From positions 62,001 through 126,000 of the forward strand of contig NZ_CP096662.1 in the NCBI RefSeq assembly GCF_023238205.1: a stretch of DNA of 64,000 bases, read 5' to 3'. This DNA comes from Halorussus limi. Lineage in GTDB: Archaea; Halobacteriota; Halobacteria; Halobacteriales; Haladaptataceae. This document shows positions 40,843-51,488 of this stretch, piece after piece. Position 1 is the first letter of the stretch; each line of letters opens with the position of its first letter. Made by a program: the position numbers and the translations under genes. Under the pieces are notes generated by a model. The model did not search any database. It saw only the letters and a program-made list of their open reading frames with translations, and was not told where the DNA came from.

Positions 40843-40947
40843 ATGACCGAACTCGAGACTACGATGATTCCCGCACGGAAACCCACCAACGAAGAACGAA
40901 CAGCCGGTGGCTACACCACTCAGAACGAGGGGTTCACCGATGAGTAA
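40843..40947 (+). CDS. Small protein (34 residues) between the two reductases
   Basis: M-T-E-L-E-T-T-M-I-P-A-R-K-P-T-N-E-E-R-T ... G-F-T-D-E then TAA. The last 8 nt overlap the start of the next gene (ATGAGTAA), so it would be coupled to it. The start is 30 nt after merA's stop. Coding status is inferred from the overlap and composition. Confidence 0.5.
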   Translation: MTELETTMIPARKPTNEERTAGGYTTQNEGFTDE

Positions 40948-42325
40948 CGAGCACGACTACGACCTGCTCGTCCTGGGAGGCGGGATGGCCGGCCTCCCGG
41001 TCGCGATGAAGAGTGCGTACTCCGGAATGAAAACGGCCCTCGTTGAGGAGGACCTCCTCGGCGGAACCTGTCTGAATCGCGGCTGTATCCCCACGAAGAC
41101 AATGCTACGAAGTGCGGAAGTCGCGAATCTCGCCCGCCGCAGTGAAGAGTTCGGCATCAATATCGACGGCGAGATTACTGCCGACATGGACACCATCGTC
41201 CAGCGGAAAGACGATATCGTCGAAAGCATCCGCAAGGGTGCCTACGACAACGTCGACGAGAACGAGAACATCGACCTCCTGGAGGAACACGGTGTCTTCG
41301 AATCGGCCCACGAACTCCGCGTTGGAGACCGGACACTCACGGCCGACCGGATCGTCATCAACACGGGTGCCCGCCCGCTGCGACCACCGATCGACGGCCT
41401 CGACGAGGTCGAAGTGCTCGACAGCACCGACATGCTGTTTCTCGACGAGGTTCCGGAGTCGCTGGTCGTGATCGGCGGCGGCTACGTCGGCGCCGAGTAC
41501 GCGCAAATGTACAGTCGGTTCGGAGCAGACGTTACCATCTTCCAGCGCGGTGACCGGCTCCTTCCTCGTGAGGAACCGGACGTAAGCACCGTGATCGAAG
41601 ACGTGTTCACCGACGAGGAGATCACCGTTCATACCGAGACATCCGTGACGACGCTCGTGCCGGACGGTGACGACATTGTGGTCGAGGCCGACGGGCCGGA
41701 CGGACCCGTCAAGACGCCGGCATCGGAAGTCTTGCTCGCCGCGGGGCGTCAGCCGAACACAACTGGAATCGGGCTCAACGAGGCGGGTGTCGAAACCGAC
41801 GAGCGCGGGTTCGTCGCAACCGACGACCGCTTTGAGACGACCGCCGACGGCGTCTACGCCATCGGCGACGTGAGCGGCTCGCCGATGTTCACTCACTCCG
41901 CTCGCGACGATGCGGACCTGCTGTACCGCCACCTCGCGAAGGACGAGGAGATCAGCACCGAGGGCCGAACCGTCCCGTGGGCGGTGTTCACCGACCCGCA
42001 GGTCGGCCACGTCGGGTTAACCGAACAGGAAGCATGTGACAAAGGGTACGAGGTGGGCATCGGCCGTCAGGACTTCGCCGACCAGGGCAAGCCGAAGGCA
42101 CTCGGTGAGACCGAGGGATTCGTCAAACTCGTCACGGATGCCGACACGGATGAACTACTCGGAGCGCACGTCGTGGGCGAACAGGGTGCTGAAATCGTCC
42201 ACGAACTCGTCCTCGCCATCGAACTCGGCGCGACCGCCGAACAGATCGCCGAGACGATGCACATCCACCCCACGCTCCCAGAGATCATCAACTCCGCTGC
42301 TGGTGGTGCTCATAAGCCGTCGTAA
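40940..42325 (+). CDS. Pyridine nucleotide-disulfide oxidoreductase (dihydrolipoamide dehydrogenase-like)
   Basis: The 461-residue flavoprotein has L-G-G-G-M-A-G, redox pair C44/C49 in G-G-T-C-L-N-R-G-C-I-P-T-K, and C-terminal H-I-H-P-T-L-P-E for the catalytic His. It lacks MerA's C-terminal Cys pair, so it is either a dihydrolipoamide dehydrogenase or another disulfide reductase. Coupled to the small gene before it and following merA, it may recycle thiols during metal stress. Confidence 0.85.
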   Translation: MSNEHDYDLLVLGGGMAGLPVAMKSAYSGMKTALVEEDLLGGTCLNRGCIPTKTMLRSAEVANLARRSEEFGINIDGEITADMDTIVQRKDDIVESIRKGAYDNVDENENIDLLEEHGVFESAHELRVGDRTLTADRIVINTGARPLRPPIDGLDEVEVLDSTDMLFLDEVPESLVVIGGGYVGAEYAQMYSRFGADVTIFQRGDRLLPREEPDVSTVIEDVFTDEEITVHTETSVTTLVPDGDDIVVEADGPDGPVKTPASEVLLAAGRQPNTTGIGLNEAGVETDERGFVATDDRFETTADGVYAIGDVSGSPMFTHSARDDADLLYRHLAKDEEISTEGRTVPWAVFTDPQVGHVGLTEQEACDKGYEVGIGRQDFADQGKPKALGETEGFVKLVTDADTDELLGAHVVGEQGAEIVHELVLAIELGATAEQIAETMHIHPTLPEIINSAAGGAHKPS

Positions 42326-42383
42326 CGCGTCTTGAAGAAAGTCACCATATCTCAGAGCAGGCGATATTTCGCCCCGAAATCGC

Positions 42384-42938
42384 TCACTCGGCTGTCGATA
42401 AGAGACCGTCGAGCTCCCCGGTTTCGCTCAGGTCGATGAGCGCGCGATTGAGCAGTTCCCGAACGACGAACTCCTCGTAGTGCTGGGTTTCGCAGTATTC
42501 ACACGGCTTCATCTCCTTGGCTACGGCCTCGACCTCGTCGCCGTGTTGCTCGGCGAGGGTCTCGATCAGCGCAGCTAGCTCTTCACGAGCCGTGTCCTGC
42601 GCCGAAGCAAGTTGCTCTCCACTACTTTCTGGAAGGTCGTACGAGAAGACCCGCGTATTCGACTTGTAGTACTTCCGTGTCCCACCACCAGCTTCCTCGA
42701 GCCGTGCAATCTCCACCATCCCGGCGTCCTTCAGGACGTTCACGTGGTGGCGCACCGTCGTTTCCGCCTTTTTTTCGCTGCGACGATGCAACTCGTCGTG
42801 AATCTCCTCGATCGTCATTTCCTCAGCAGCGAGCATGTCGAGGATCTTCGCCCGGACGTCGTTCTCCAGCGCCTTCGCTTTCTCCGGGTCCGTCGTCACA
42901 ACTTCGCGGATCGGCACATCGGATTCGAGGAGCGCCAT
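42384..42938 (-). CDS. ArsR-type winged-helix regulator with C-terminal CxxC
   Basis: From ATG 42938 the 184-residue protein has an N-terminal winged helix (V-R-A-K-I-L-D-M-L, H-H-V-N-V-L-K-D-A-G-M-V) and a C-terminal part with C-E-Y-C-E-T-Q-H-Y, a likely metal site. It is divergent from the P1B ATPase, so it probably controls that gene. An alternative start is 42950. Confidence 0.75.
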   Translation of the reverse strand: MALLESDVPIREVVTTDPEKAKALENDVRAKILDMLAAEEMTIEEIHDELHRRSEKKAETTVRHHVNVLKDAGMVEIARLEEAGGGTRKYYKSNTRVFSYDLPESSGEQLASAQDTAREELAALIETLAEQHGDEVEAVAKEMKPCEYCETQHYEEFVVRELLNRALIDLSETGELDGLLSTAE

Positions 42939-43069
42939 TCTTGTGACCATGTAAGCGGACGACGACAGTAAGAGTAACGCCACTCTCTCGATAGCAGTAT
43001 TAGTGATTCGATACCGCTATAACTCTCGTCGTAACGGTTATCCGCATTGCTCGGTAACTAGTGACCACG

Positions 43070-45334
43070 ATGGGAACGACACAAGAACAATTCAACGTCG
43101 GAGGGATGTCCTGTTCGTTCTGTGCCGAGAGCATCAAGAAGGCCTACAGTCGGACCGACGGCGTCGAGGACGTCGACGTGAGTCTCGCCCATGAGGAGGT
43201 TCTCGTCCAATACGACGACGACCTTCTGAGCGAGGTCGAAGTGAAGGATACGCTTCGGGACCTGGGCTATACCATCCGCGACCCGGACAAAGCGAAGCGA
43301 TACGAGCAACAGCAGGCTGAACTCGCCGACGGGAAGCGCCGCCTCCTCCTCGCAGGCGGCGCATCTATCGTTGTCGCTGCCCTGATGGGGTGGATGATTC
43401 TCGTGATGGGACGCTTCGAGTCGTCATCTCTCGCGATGGATCTGGTGACGCTGGGGCTGGCGCTCGGGACGATGTTCGGCCCTGGACGATACATCAAAGA
43501 GAAAGCTTACCAGAGCTTGCGTCGGGGGATCTTCAACCAGCACGTTCTCCTGGAAGCGGGCGGGTTCGCAGGGTTACTTGGTGGGCTTCTCGGCCTGTTC
43601 GTGTTCCCTGGCTTCCCGACCGTCCACTTCTTCGCCGTCTCCGTGTTCATCACCACCTATCACATCCTTTCGGAGTACACCAGCCTCATCGTCCGCACGC
43701 GCGCTTCCCAAGCCGTCCAAGGCCTTCTCGACCTCCAGCCCGACACGGCACGCCGCGTCAGTGATGACGGTGATGTCGAGGAGGTCCCTGTCGACGACCT
43801 CGACATCGGTGATCGCGTCCGGGTCAAGCCCGGCGAGAACATCCCCGTCGACGGCGAGGTCGTCGAGGGTAAATCCACAGTCGACGAGTCGGTTGCCACC
43901 GGTGAGTCCATCCCCGAGGAGAAGGCCGAAGGCGACGAGGTGATCGGCGGCAGCGTCAACGAGACCGGCACGCTCCTCGTCGAGGTGACCGCGACCGGTG
44001 AGGACGCGTTCCTCAACCAAGTGGCTCGCGAGATCGAGGAAGCGCGGGCGATGAAACCCGGCATCATTCAGCTCGCCGACCGCGTGCTCAAGTACTTCGT
44101 CCCAGGTGTCCTGACTATTGCCGGGTTGTCGTTCCTCTTCTGGGTGGTCGCACCGCTTGCGTGGGGTGCAGGCCCCAATGTCCAGCGCGGGGCGTTCGCA
44201 GCGCTGGCCGTTCTCGTGCTGGGCTATCCTTGTGCGCTCGGGATGGCGACTCCCCTGGCCCTCATCCGGGGCGGTGGGAAGGCCGCGAACCGCGGCATCC
44301 TGATGCGCTCCGGCGACGCGTTCCAGATCTTCCCGGACGTCGACCACATCGTGTTGGACAAGACCGGCACCATCACGGTCGGCGAACCCGCCGTCAGTGA
44401 GATCGTTGGTCTCAACGTCGACGAGGGTGATGTGCTCGCGACGGCGGCCAGCGCGGAGGCGTTCTCCGAGCATCCTCTCGCCGATGCGATCCTCGAGTTC
44501 GCTGACAAGCAAGATGTCGACTACGCTGACCCCGATGCCTTCGACTCCGTGACCGGCAAGGGCGTCCGGGCAACCGTTGGCAACGACGACGTGCTGGTCG
44601 GCAAACCGGGCTGGTTCAGTGACGAGGGAATCGACCTATCGAATGGGCGCGACGACATCGAGCGACTCCAGGGCCGCGGCCTCACTGTCTCGGGGATTGT
44701 TCGTGACGGTGACCTAATCGGCCTGATCGGCATCGGCGACGAAATCAAAGCCGATGCCACCGAGACTGTTCAGCGGATGCGCGACGCCGGTATCACGCCC
44801 GTGATGATTACCGGGGACAACGAGCGCACCGCGAACGCGGTCGCCGAGGAGGTCGGCATCGATCGCGTCATGGCCGACGTTCTGCCCGACGAGAAACGCG
44901 AAGAGATCGGTCGCCTGCAGGAAGCCGGCCACCGGGTGGCGATGGTCGGCGACGGCATCAACGACGCCCCCGCACTCACGCAGGCGGATATCGGGATTGC
45001 CATCGGCGCCGGGACCGATATTGCCATTGAGTCGGCGGATATCGTCCTGATGGGCGATCGGCTCGGTGGCGTGATGGACGCCTACGAAATCGGGAACGAG
45101 AGCTATCGGAAGACTCGCCAGAATCTCGTGACAGCCTTCGCGTTCAACGGCGTCGGCGTCGCCGCCGCGACCACGGGACTCGTTCATCCGGTGTTCGCGA
45201 TGCTTACGATGGTGTTATCCGTCTCGGCCGTCCTCGCCAACAGCTTCGCTGGTCAACTCCTCTCCGGCGAGGGTGTCAACACGGAATTCGCCCTCGACGA
45301 ACGCACGGACGCGAGCGTGGAGATGGTCGAGTGA
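43070..45334 (+). CDS. Heavy-metal P1B-type ATPase with an HMA domain
   Basis: The 754-residue pump has an N-terminal HMA domain with C15-S-F-C18, eight or so membrane helices, T-G-E-S, D-K-T-G-T-I-T, S-E-H-P-L-A and G-D-G-I-N-D-A-P. The transmembrane metal motif reads G-Y-P-C-A-L-G-M-A-T-P, so the first Cys of the usual C-P-C is Tyr, which may change metal choice. It would export copper or another soft metal. GTG 43061 is an alternative start. Confidence 0.9.
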   Translation: MGTTQEQFNVGGMSCSFCAESIKKAYSRTDGVEDVDVSLAHEEVLVQYDDDLLSEVEVKDTLRDLGYTIRDPDKAKRYEQQQAELADGKRRLLLAGGASIVVAALMGWMILVMGRFESSSLAMDLVTLGLALGTMFGPGRYIKEKAYQSLRRGIFNQHVLLEAGGFAGLLGGLLGLFVFPGFPTVHFFAVSVFITTYHILSEYTSLIVRTRASQAVQGLLDLQPDTARRVSDDGDVEEVPVDDLDIGDRVRVKPGENIPVDGEVVEGKSTVDESVATGESIPEEKAEGDEVIGGSVNETGTLLVEVTATGEDAFLNQVAREIEEARAMKPGIIQLADRVLKYFVPGVLTIAGLSFLFWVVAPLAWGAGPNVQRGAFAALAVLVLGYPCALGMATPLALIRGGGKAANRGILMRSGDAFQIFPDVDHIVLDKTGTITVGEPAVSEIVGLNVDEGDVLATAASAEAFSEHPLADAILEFADKQDVDYADPDAFDSVTGKGVRATVGNDDVLVGKPGWFSDEGIDLSNGRDDIERLQGRGLTVSGIVRDGDLIGLIGIGDEIKADATETVQRMRDAGITPVMITGDNERTANAVAEEVGIDRVMADVLPDEKREEIGRLQEAGHRVAMVGDGINDAPALTQADIGIAIGAGTDIAIESADIVLMGDRLGGVMDAYEIGNESYRKTRQNLVTAFAFNGVGVAAATTGLVHPVFAMLTMVLSVSAVLANSFAGQLLSGEGVNTEFALDERTDASVEMVE

Positions 45335-45341
45335 CGGGCGA

Positions 45342-45548
45342 TTAAGCCACCACGTCGTAGCCAGCCTGTTCGATTGCCGCGTTCACGTCGTCGTTGGAGG
45401 CCCCCTCCTCAAGGACCACGTCGACCGTGTCAGCTTCGTGGTCGGCCTCGACCCGATTCACACCATCGAGGTTTCGCAGGGCGGTCTCCACGTTCTGTTC
45501 GCATCCGTTGCACGACATCCCGGTGACGGAAATCGTCTTTCGGTCCAT
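45342..45548 (-). CDS. HMA-domain metal chaperone (CopZ/MerP-like)
   Basis: The 68-residue protein is a single HMA domain with G-M-S-C-N-G-C-E-Q-N near residues 10-19 and the usual beta-alpha-beta pattern. It could deliver metal to the P1B ATPase, which converges on it 7 nt away, or act as a periplasm-free MerP analogue. ATG 45548 is supported by the family length. Confidence 0.88.
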   Translation of the reverse strand: MDRKTISVTGMSCNGCEQNVETALRNLDGVNRVEADHEADTVDVVLEEGASNDDVNAAIEQAGYDVVA

Positions 45549-45644
45549 ACGTGCCTGTAAACACTCGCGTGGGATGACCATTACGGTAACCGTTGTATCG
45601 GTTTTATCTCCATTAGAGATGGGACGGTATCGTCCGGAGAGTTG

Positions 45645-45674
45645 TTTATGTCGGCCCCATAGGGGTGGAGGCTC
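45645..45674 (+). promoter_or_regulatory. TATA-like box plus weak GC palindrome
   Basis: TTTAT at 45645-45649, then GGCCCCATAGGGGTGG with the GGGGTGG core. Arms are short, but the position before the gene at 45681 matches the family. Confidence 0.45.
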
Positions 45675-45680
45675 TTCGAG

Positions 45681-45896
45681 ATGGGGACCACTGACGACAA
45701 AGAGAGTGACGAATTCCCTCCAGAGAAGCGTCTGGAAGCACCGAACACGCGCCTGATCAAGGCCGGTATCGCGACGATTCCGGATATGGAAACCCTCCAG
45801 GAGTGCGTTGCCTACGAGAACGCCCACCAGAATCGAACGCAGATTCTGCGCCGGCTCAAGTGGAAGGCCGAAGAGCTGCGTGAAGATGAGGGGTAA
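45681..45896 (+). CDS. Small paralogous helical protein
   Basis: The 71-residue protein is a paralogue of 28222-28443: P-N-T-R-L-I-K-A-G-I-A-T-I, M-E-T-L-Q-E-C-V-A-Y-E-N-A, Q-I-L-R-R-L-K. The stop is 10 nt before an inverted repeat of the TTAACCAACA family. Confidence 0.7.
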   Translation: MGTTDDKESDEFPPEKRLEAPNTRLIKAGIATIPDMETLQECVAYENAHQNRTQILRRLKWKAEELREDEG

Positions 45897-45905
45897 GCTC
45901 TGTCC

Positions 45906-45947
45906 TTAACCAACAATATGCGAGTGATTTCACCGATTGTTGGTTAA
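45906..45947. repeat. Inverted repeat TTAACCAACA-N22-TGTTGGTTAA, copy 2
   Basis: Left arm 45906-45915, right arm 45938-45947, spacer 22 bp. It lies 8 nt before the IS1595-like element. Confidence 0.8.
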
Positions 45948-45955
45948 TAGAGACC

Positions 45956-46999
45956 GCTCTTATGTAGAACTGCGGAACGCCCCCATAACAAGGCAGTCGA
46001 TGATGATATCGACGGATGCGCCGGCAAGGTTTAGCGACCGAATAAGGCCGAACGTGTGAGCGGCCTGTTCCAAGCCCTGCTTGGACAGGCCGCGGAACTT
46101 CCGCAGCCACGGTTGAACAAGCGAAAAGAGGCACTCAGCCTGGTTAATGTGGACGCCGTCGGGGGATACGTATCTCTCTTTGTGTACGACTGTTCGGTGG
46201 TCACGCTCCATCTCTCTGTAGGCTTGGAGTCCGTCTGTCCAAACCTCTCCTAGTGGCTGGGAGAGGTCTTCAGCCTCCTGAATCACTGGTTCCAGATCAC
46301 CGCTGAAGTCGATGCCGAGCTGGCCGCGGATCACGCGAAGCGAGTCGCGGCACGCCGCGACGAGCGTCAGCTGATCACCGTGGCGGCCCCGCCAGCGTGA
46401 GCGGCCAGTTTGGGACGAACCGCCGCGAGAACGACTGCTTCGCGGCGGCTCTTGTCCCTTGTAGCCCGAGCAGACTGTGCCAGATTCGTCGACTTGCGTC
46501 GGTCCAGCGATGGTCTGGTCGAGGAGGCCCCAGACGACGGGGAAGCCGCGATGGATCGCGGCTTCCGCCTCCCGAATCGCCGTGTGAACGGTTTTGTAGG
46601 CTCGCCCGAGGAAGGGCGCGATCTGGTTGATACTGAGCAATGTATCGGCGTAGAGCGTGAATGCGAGAAGTACCTCGCCGCAGGTGAGGTGCTTCTCATG
46701 AAATGGCGTTCCGTAGGTGTAGACCGGCTTGAAGTTGCAGTCACGGCACCACACGCGGTCGAGATGCGACCACGTTTGAACGGAGCTGTGCCCGCACCGT
46801 GGACAGGACGTATTCTCCCAGAATTCCTTGAGTCGCCGCTCGATGGCCGCATCGAGCGGCTCGGTGTCGATCTCGACGATGCCCAACTCGATCAGCTCTC
46901 GAAACATCGCGCCGAACGCCGGCTGAGCAGAAGACATACTCCCAGATTATGGCTGGCTCAGTGTAACTACAGGGTCTTTCCGTAGTTCTACATAAGAGC
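45956..46999 (-). mobile_element. IS1595-family insertion sequence
   Basis: Terminal inverted repeats are GCTCTTATGTAGAACT at the left and its reverse complement at the right, with one mismatch further in. One transposase gene fills the element. No 8-bp target duplication is visible at the ends. Confidence 0.85.
45960..46937 (-). CDS. IS1595-family transposase
   Basis: This 325-residue transposase has an N-terminal zinc ribbon (C-P-R-C-G-H ... C-R-D-C-N-F, residues 45-67), then DDE-type residues Q-V-D-E-S-G-T, V-W-T-D-G-L-Q-A-Y and N-Q-A-E-C-L-F-S-L. It appears full length. A basic insert (S-R-S-R-G-G-S-S) lies in the middle. Confidence 0.88.
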   Translation of the reverse strand: MSSAQPAFGAMFRELIELGIVEIDTEPLDAAIERRLKEFWENTSCPRCGHSSVQTWSHLDRVWCRDCNFKPVYTYGTPFHEKHLTCGEVLLAFTLYADTLLSINQIAPFLGRAYKTVHTAIREAEAAIHRGFPVVWGLLDQTIAGPTQVDESGTVCSGYKGQEPPRSSRSRGGSSQTGRSRWRGRHGDQLTLVAACRDSLRVIRGQLGIDFSGDLEPVIQEAEDLSQPLGEVWTDGLQAYREMERDHRTVVHKERYVSPDGVHINQAECLFSLVQPWLRKFRGLSKQGLEQAAHTFGLIRSLNLAGASVDIIIDCLVMGAFRSST

Positions 47000-47007
47000 G
47001 CCAATAA

Positions 47008-47049
47008 TTAACCAACAGAGGGACGGCTTGCTTTCGGTTTGTTGGTTAA
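47008..47049. repeat. Inverted repeat TTAACCAACA-N22-TGTTGGTTAA, copy 3
   Basis: Left arm 47008-47017, right arm 47040-47049, spacer 22 bp. It lies 8 nt after the IS1595-like element. With copy 2 it brackets the insertion. Confidence 0.8.
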
Positions 47050-47193
47050 GTAGTAGATAGGACGAGGTTTCTTCATTCAATTCTAATCTCGAAACAGAGG
47101 GTTCGGACTCGGTAAGTAGCTCCTGCGTATCAATCTCCAAACAAAAATTGGCTCCAGCGAGCGTTTTAGTCGTCGTAGAGCGACAGGTCAGAT

Positions 47194-48502
47194 ATGTTCG
47201 GCCCTCCGTCCGACCGTGCGCTGGTGCGCCGATACTACCTCTACCGGGCCACGCTGTCGGTCGGGTTCATCACGCCTATCTTCACATTGTTTCTCCTACG
47301 GTCCTTGACGTTCACGCAGGTCGGGGCGCTGTCGGCGCTGTACTCAGTGCTGTCAGTCGTCGGCGAGGTGCCGACAGGCTACGTCGGTGACCGGCTGGGG
47401 CGGCGCGCGAGCCTCCTCCTCAGTGTGCTGTTCACCGTCGGGTCGCTGGCGGGCTTCGTCCTCGCAAAGGGGTTCCTCTGGTACATGTTCCTCTACGCGT
47501 TGTGGGCGGTGGCGCTGACGTTCCGCTCGGGGAGCATGGACGCGTGGCTGTACGATACCCTCGACGAACGCCTCGACACTGGGCAATTCAGCCATCTCCG
47601 GGGGCGGGGCGACGCGGTGCAGAACTGGACCGCAGCAGTCTCGATGGTCGTGGGAGGCCTGCTGTACGGGCTGGAACCCACCTACCCCTTCGTCGCCGCG
47701 GTCGCGTTCAACAGCCTCGGCTTCATTACCCTGCTCTCACTGCCGAAGAACCGCCAGTACGCCGACCGTCACGACGCGGAAGCAGACCGGCTCGGCCCGC
47801 TGGAAGCCCTCACCGTCATCCGCAAGCATTTGGCTCGACCGCCACTGCGGTCACTGGTGTTGTACGTCGGGCTGTTCTACGCCGTCGTCGGCGTCGCTCA
47901 CACCTACGTCCAACCGATGGCGGTCGAGACGCTCGCCCCCTACGCCGCCGGGTTCGGCGTCCGGATCCCCGCAGATGGTGCGACCGCGGCGGCGCGCTCT
48001 GGCGAAGCGGGCGCGGCGCTGGCGCTTGGCCTTGGCGTGATGTACGCCGCCCTCACCGCAGTATCGTCGTCGGGTGGCTACTACGCCGGCACGATCGAGG
48101 ACCGCATTGGCGTCCGCAAGGCCGTGTTGGTCGTGCCGGCCGTGACGGCCGTCGCGCTCGTGGTGCCGCTGTGGGTTGCGCTGTTGGCGCTCCCGGCATT
48201 CGCGGCGATGCGAACCGGGATGCCGCTGGTACAGCCCATTGCCAACGGGTACATCAACGACCACATCGAAGGGGGTCGGACGGGCGACACTGCTCTCCGC
48301 GGTGTCGATGTTCTACATGACGCTCCGGACGCCGCTGGCGCTTGGGGCCGGGATGATGGCCGATGCGACCACGGCGACCACGGCAATTGCCGCGCTCGGC
48401 GGCCTGTTCCTCGCAGCCGGCGGCGCAGTATGGCTGCTCGGCGAGGTAGCACCCGAGACAGAGGCCACCGTCGGGGGAGAGTCCGGTCCCCCGGCGTCAT
48501 AA
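47194..48502 (+). pseudogene. MFS transporter with a late frameshift
   Basis: The first 360 codons encode a major facilitator protein with about ten helices and G-D-R-L-G-R-R in the first loop. At a run of five G (48271-48275) the frame changes; with four G the protein would read H-I-E-G-V-G-R-A-T-L-L-S-A-V-S-M and continue to G-P-P-A-S at 48502. The uncorrected frame ends in a non-membrane tail at 48561. Substrate unknown. Confidence 0.75.
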
Positions 48503-48725
48503 GTCAGTTAGGAGTCGGCCCAGAGCCGTCGGCTATGAGTCGCACGAGAACGAGTGAGTAAGGGAATATGCTCATGATTTCCCTAGCCATGAATCCACTG
48601 GACTGAAAGGAAAGTCATCGGGCTGAAAAGAGATTGTTACCCCCGATATGTACAACGCCTAGGTATCTATCAGCGGTTCCACAGTCAATTCTAAATAAAG
48701 AAATCGAGCTACCAGCTACTGAAAG

Positions 48726-48756
48726 TTTTTCAGCGCCCCCGGAGGGGCGGAGGCGC
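48726..48756 (+). promoter_or_regulatory. TATA-like box plus GC palindrome
   Basis: TTTTT at 48726-48730, arms GCGCC (48733-48737) and GGCGC (48752-48756), core CCCGGAGGGGCGGA. It precedes the gene at 48774. Confidence 0.6.
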
Positions 48757-48773
48757 GTTCTGACCTCCGTCGA

Positions 48774-49202
48774 ATGATGACTGACCGCTATCTCACGACA
48801 GTCCTCGAGGAAGCCGAGCACGTTGCCGAGCAGCACAACCAGATCGCTCGAACGACAGACAACCAAGCCCACGAGTACCTCCGATACGCCGTCCTCCGGG
48901 TGCTTGAAGGCGAGGCAGAACACCTCCCAGCAGACTGGACGCCGATCGACGGTGTGACCGTCGGCTACGGGAGCGACGAGGCGATGTTCGACAGCTGGGG
49001 CTCCAGCGAAGACTGGTGGGAGACTGTCCCGCCGCAGGAGGCGTGTACCCGGTTCCGGGTGTTCTTCCCGGACAACCACCAGACGGTTCCCCGCGACATC
49101 GTCGACATGATGACCGCGCTCGGTACCTGGCGGGTTTGGACCGGGAGTGCAGCCGCGTGCGGCTCCTACGACCATCGCGAGCGCCGTGAGGTCAATCTTT
49201 GA
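48774..49202 (+). CDS. Conserved acidic accessory protein
   Basis: The 142-residue acidic protein has no motif I can name (H-V-A-E-Q-H-N-Q-I-A-R-T near the start, F-D-S-W-G-S-S-E-D-W-W in the middle). It belongs to the group with the shared promoter. Start could be 48774 or the next codon at 48777. A TnpB gene follows. Confidence 0.6.
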   Translation: MMTDRYLTTVLEEAEHVAEQHNQIARTTDNQAHEYLRYAVLRVLEGEAEHLPADWTPIDGVTVGYGSDEAMFDSWGSSEDWWETVPPQEACTRFRVFFPDNHQTVPRDIVDMMTALGTWRVWTGSAAACGSYDHRERREVNL

Positions 49203-49366
49203 CAGCGAGAGAATCCTGCCGTTCACGGCGGGCGTGAATCGCGTAAGCTCCGATGAGAACCATTGCGTCAATGCTGGTCTTGAGTCTCCAACGAGATGAT
49301 TGGGTTCTACTTTCACCGTGGTTGGCTGACGTTCAAGTTCCAAACGAGCATATCTGGAAATGGCTG

Positions 49367-50707
<1,341 letters not shown>

Positions 50708-50709
50708 AC

Positions 50710-50765
50710 CGGCTGAGACTCCCACGGAGGAAACCCCGGCGTAAACGCCGGGGAGGATGTCATCT
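50710..50765 (+). mobile_element. TnpB element right end with hairpin
   Basis: CCCCGGCG-TAAA-CGCCGGGG (50731-50750) is a perfect 8-bp hairpin just after tnpB, as expected for the right end and guide-RNA scaffold. The left boundary, somewhere in 49203-49366, is not clear. Confidence 0.6.
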
Positions 50766-50784
50766 GTGGCCGGAAGGCCATCCG

Positions 50785-51162
50785 GTGGAGGAAGTGCTCC
50801 ACGAGCGGCTCAGTGGCCCTGCGGAAGCCGTCGCTCCGGACGGTGGCCGAACGGGCGACGTTCGCGACCGACTGGTCGTCGACGAGAACGCACAGTCGAA
50901 GGACGATCTCGAGCCCCGCACGAAGCGTGCCGTCGCCGAAGCGATGGACGTCTCGCTCCTCTCGAAAGGTGGCCGCTACGAGGTGCAGTCCGCGTCCGGC
51001 AACCGGTACGAAGTCGACGTCATCGATGAGTCGTGTACCTGTCCTGACTGGGAGCAGCGCTCACCCGAAGGCGGCTGTAAGCATCTGCGTCGCGTCGATC
51101 ACGAAATAAAACAGGGTCGTGTTCCACGTCCGGATGGGCGCCTTCCAGCACCCTCGAACTAG
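50785..51162 (+). CDS. SWIM zinc-finger protein
   Basis: This 125-residue protein has the SWIM motif C-T-C-P-D-W-E-Q ... G-C-K-H-L-R-R (residues 83-102), preceded by R-Y-E-V-Q-S-A-S-G-N-R-Y. SWIM domains bind DNA or protein partners. The GTG at 50785 is a weak start; the frame is open back to the TnpB right end, so the N-terminus may have been lost to the insertion. Confidence 0.75.
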   Translation: MEEVLHERLSGPAEAVAPDGGRTGDVRDRLVVDENAQSKDDLEPRTKRAVAEAMDVSLLSKGGRYEVQSASGNRYEVDVIDESCTCPDWEQRSPEGGCKHLRRVDHEIKQGRVPRPDGRLPAPSN

Positions 51163-51236
51163 AACGATATCTTCTGGAGTGCGTGGTAGTGTGGCGGCAC
51201 ACTAGACTTTTCACGGCCGGTCACGTACCGGGAGAT

Positions 51237-51488
51237 ATGAGCAGCGACAGAATCGACGCCGAAAGCAAGGTGTCCGGAAACCAGGCAAACATCCCCGCCC
51301 GGATTCGGCGTGAACTTGATATCGACGATGGCGATCAGCTCCGTTGGCATCTCGAGGACGACGGGAGCATTCGGGTCCACGTGATCCAACAGCAACCGGG
51401 CACATTCGCCGACTTCGACGGCTACGCTGGTGAGGAGCCGACCGATGTCACGAGCGATCACGACGCCTGGGGCGTCGACGTCGAGTAA
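51237..51488 (+). CDS. AbrB/SpoVT-type antitoxin (VapB-like)
   Basis: The 83-residue protein has V-S-G-N-Q-A-N-I-P-A-R-I-R-R-E-L-D-I-D-D-G-D, the swapped-hairpin AbrB fold of VapB-type antitoxins, and an acidic tail. The PIN gene starts the base after its stop. It should bind its own promoter and neutralise the toxin. ATG 51237 was chosen for family fit. Confidence 0.85.
   Translation: MSSDRIDAESKVSGNQANIPARIRRELDIDDGDQLRWHLEDDGSIRVHVIQQQPGTFADFDGYAGEEPTDVTSDHDAWGVDVE

Noticed and set aside
45948-47007. Target-site duplication at the IS1595-like element
   Set aside because: The 8-10 bases on either side of the terminal repeats do not match.
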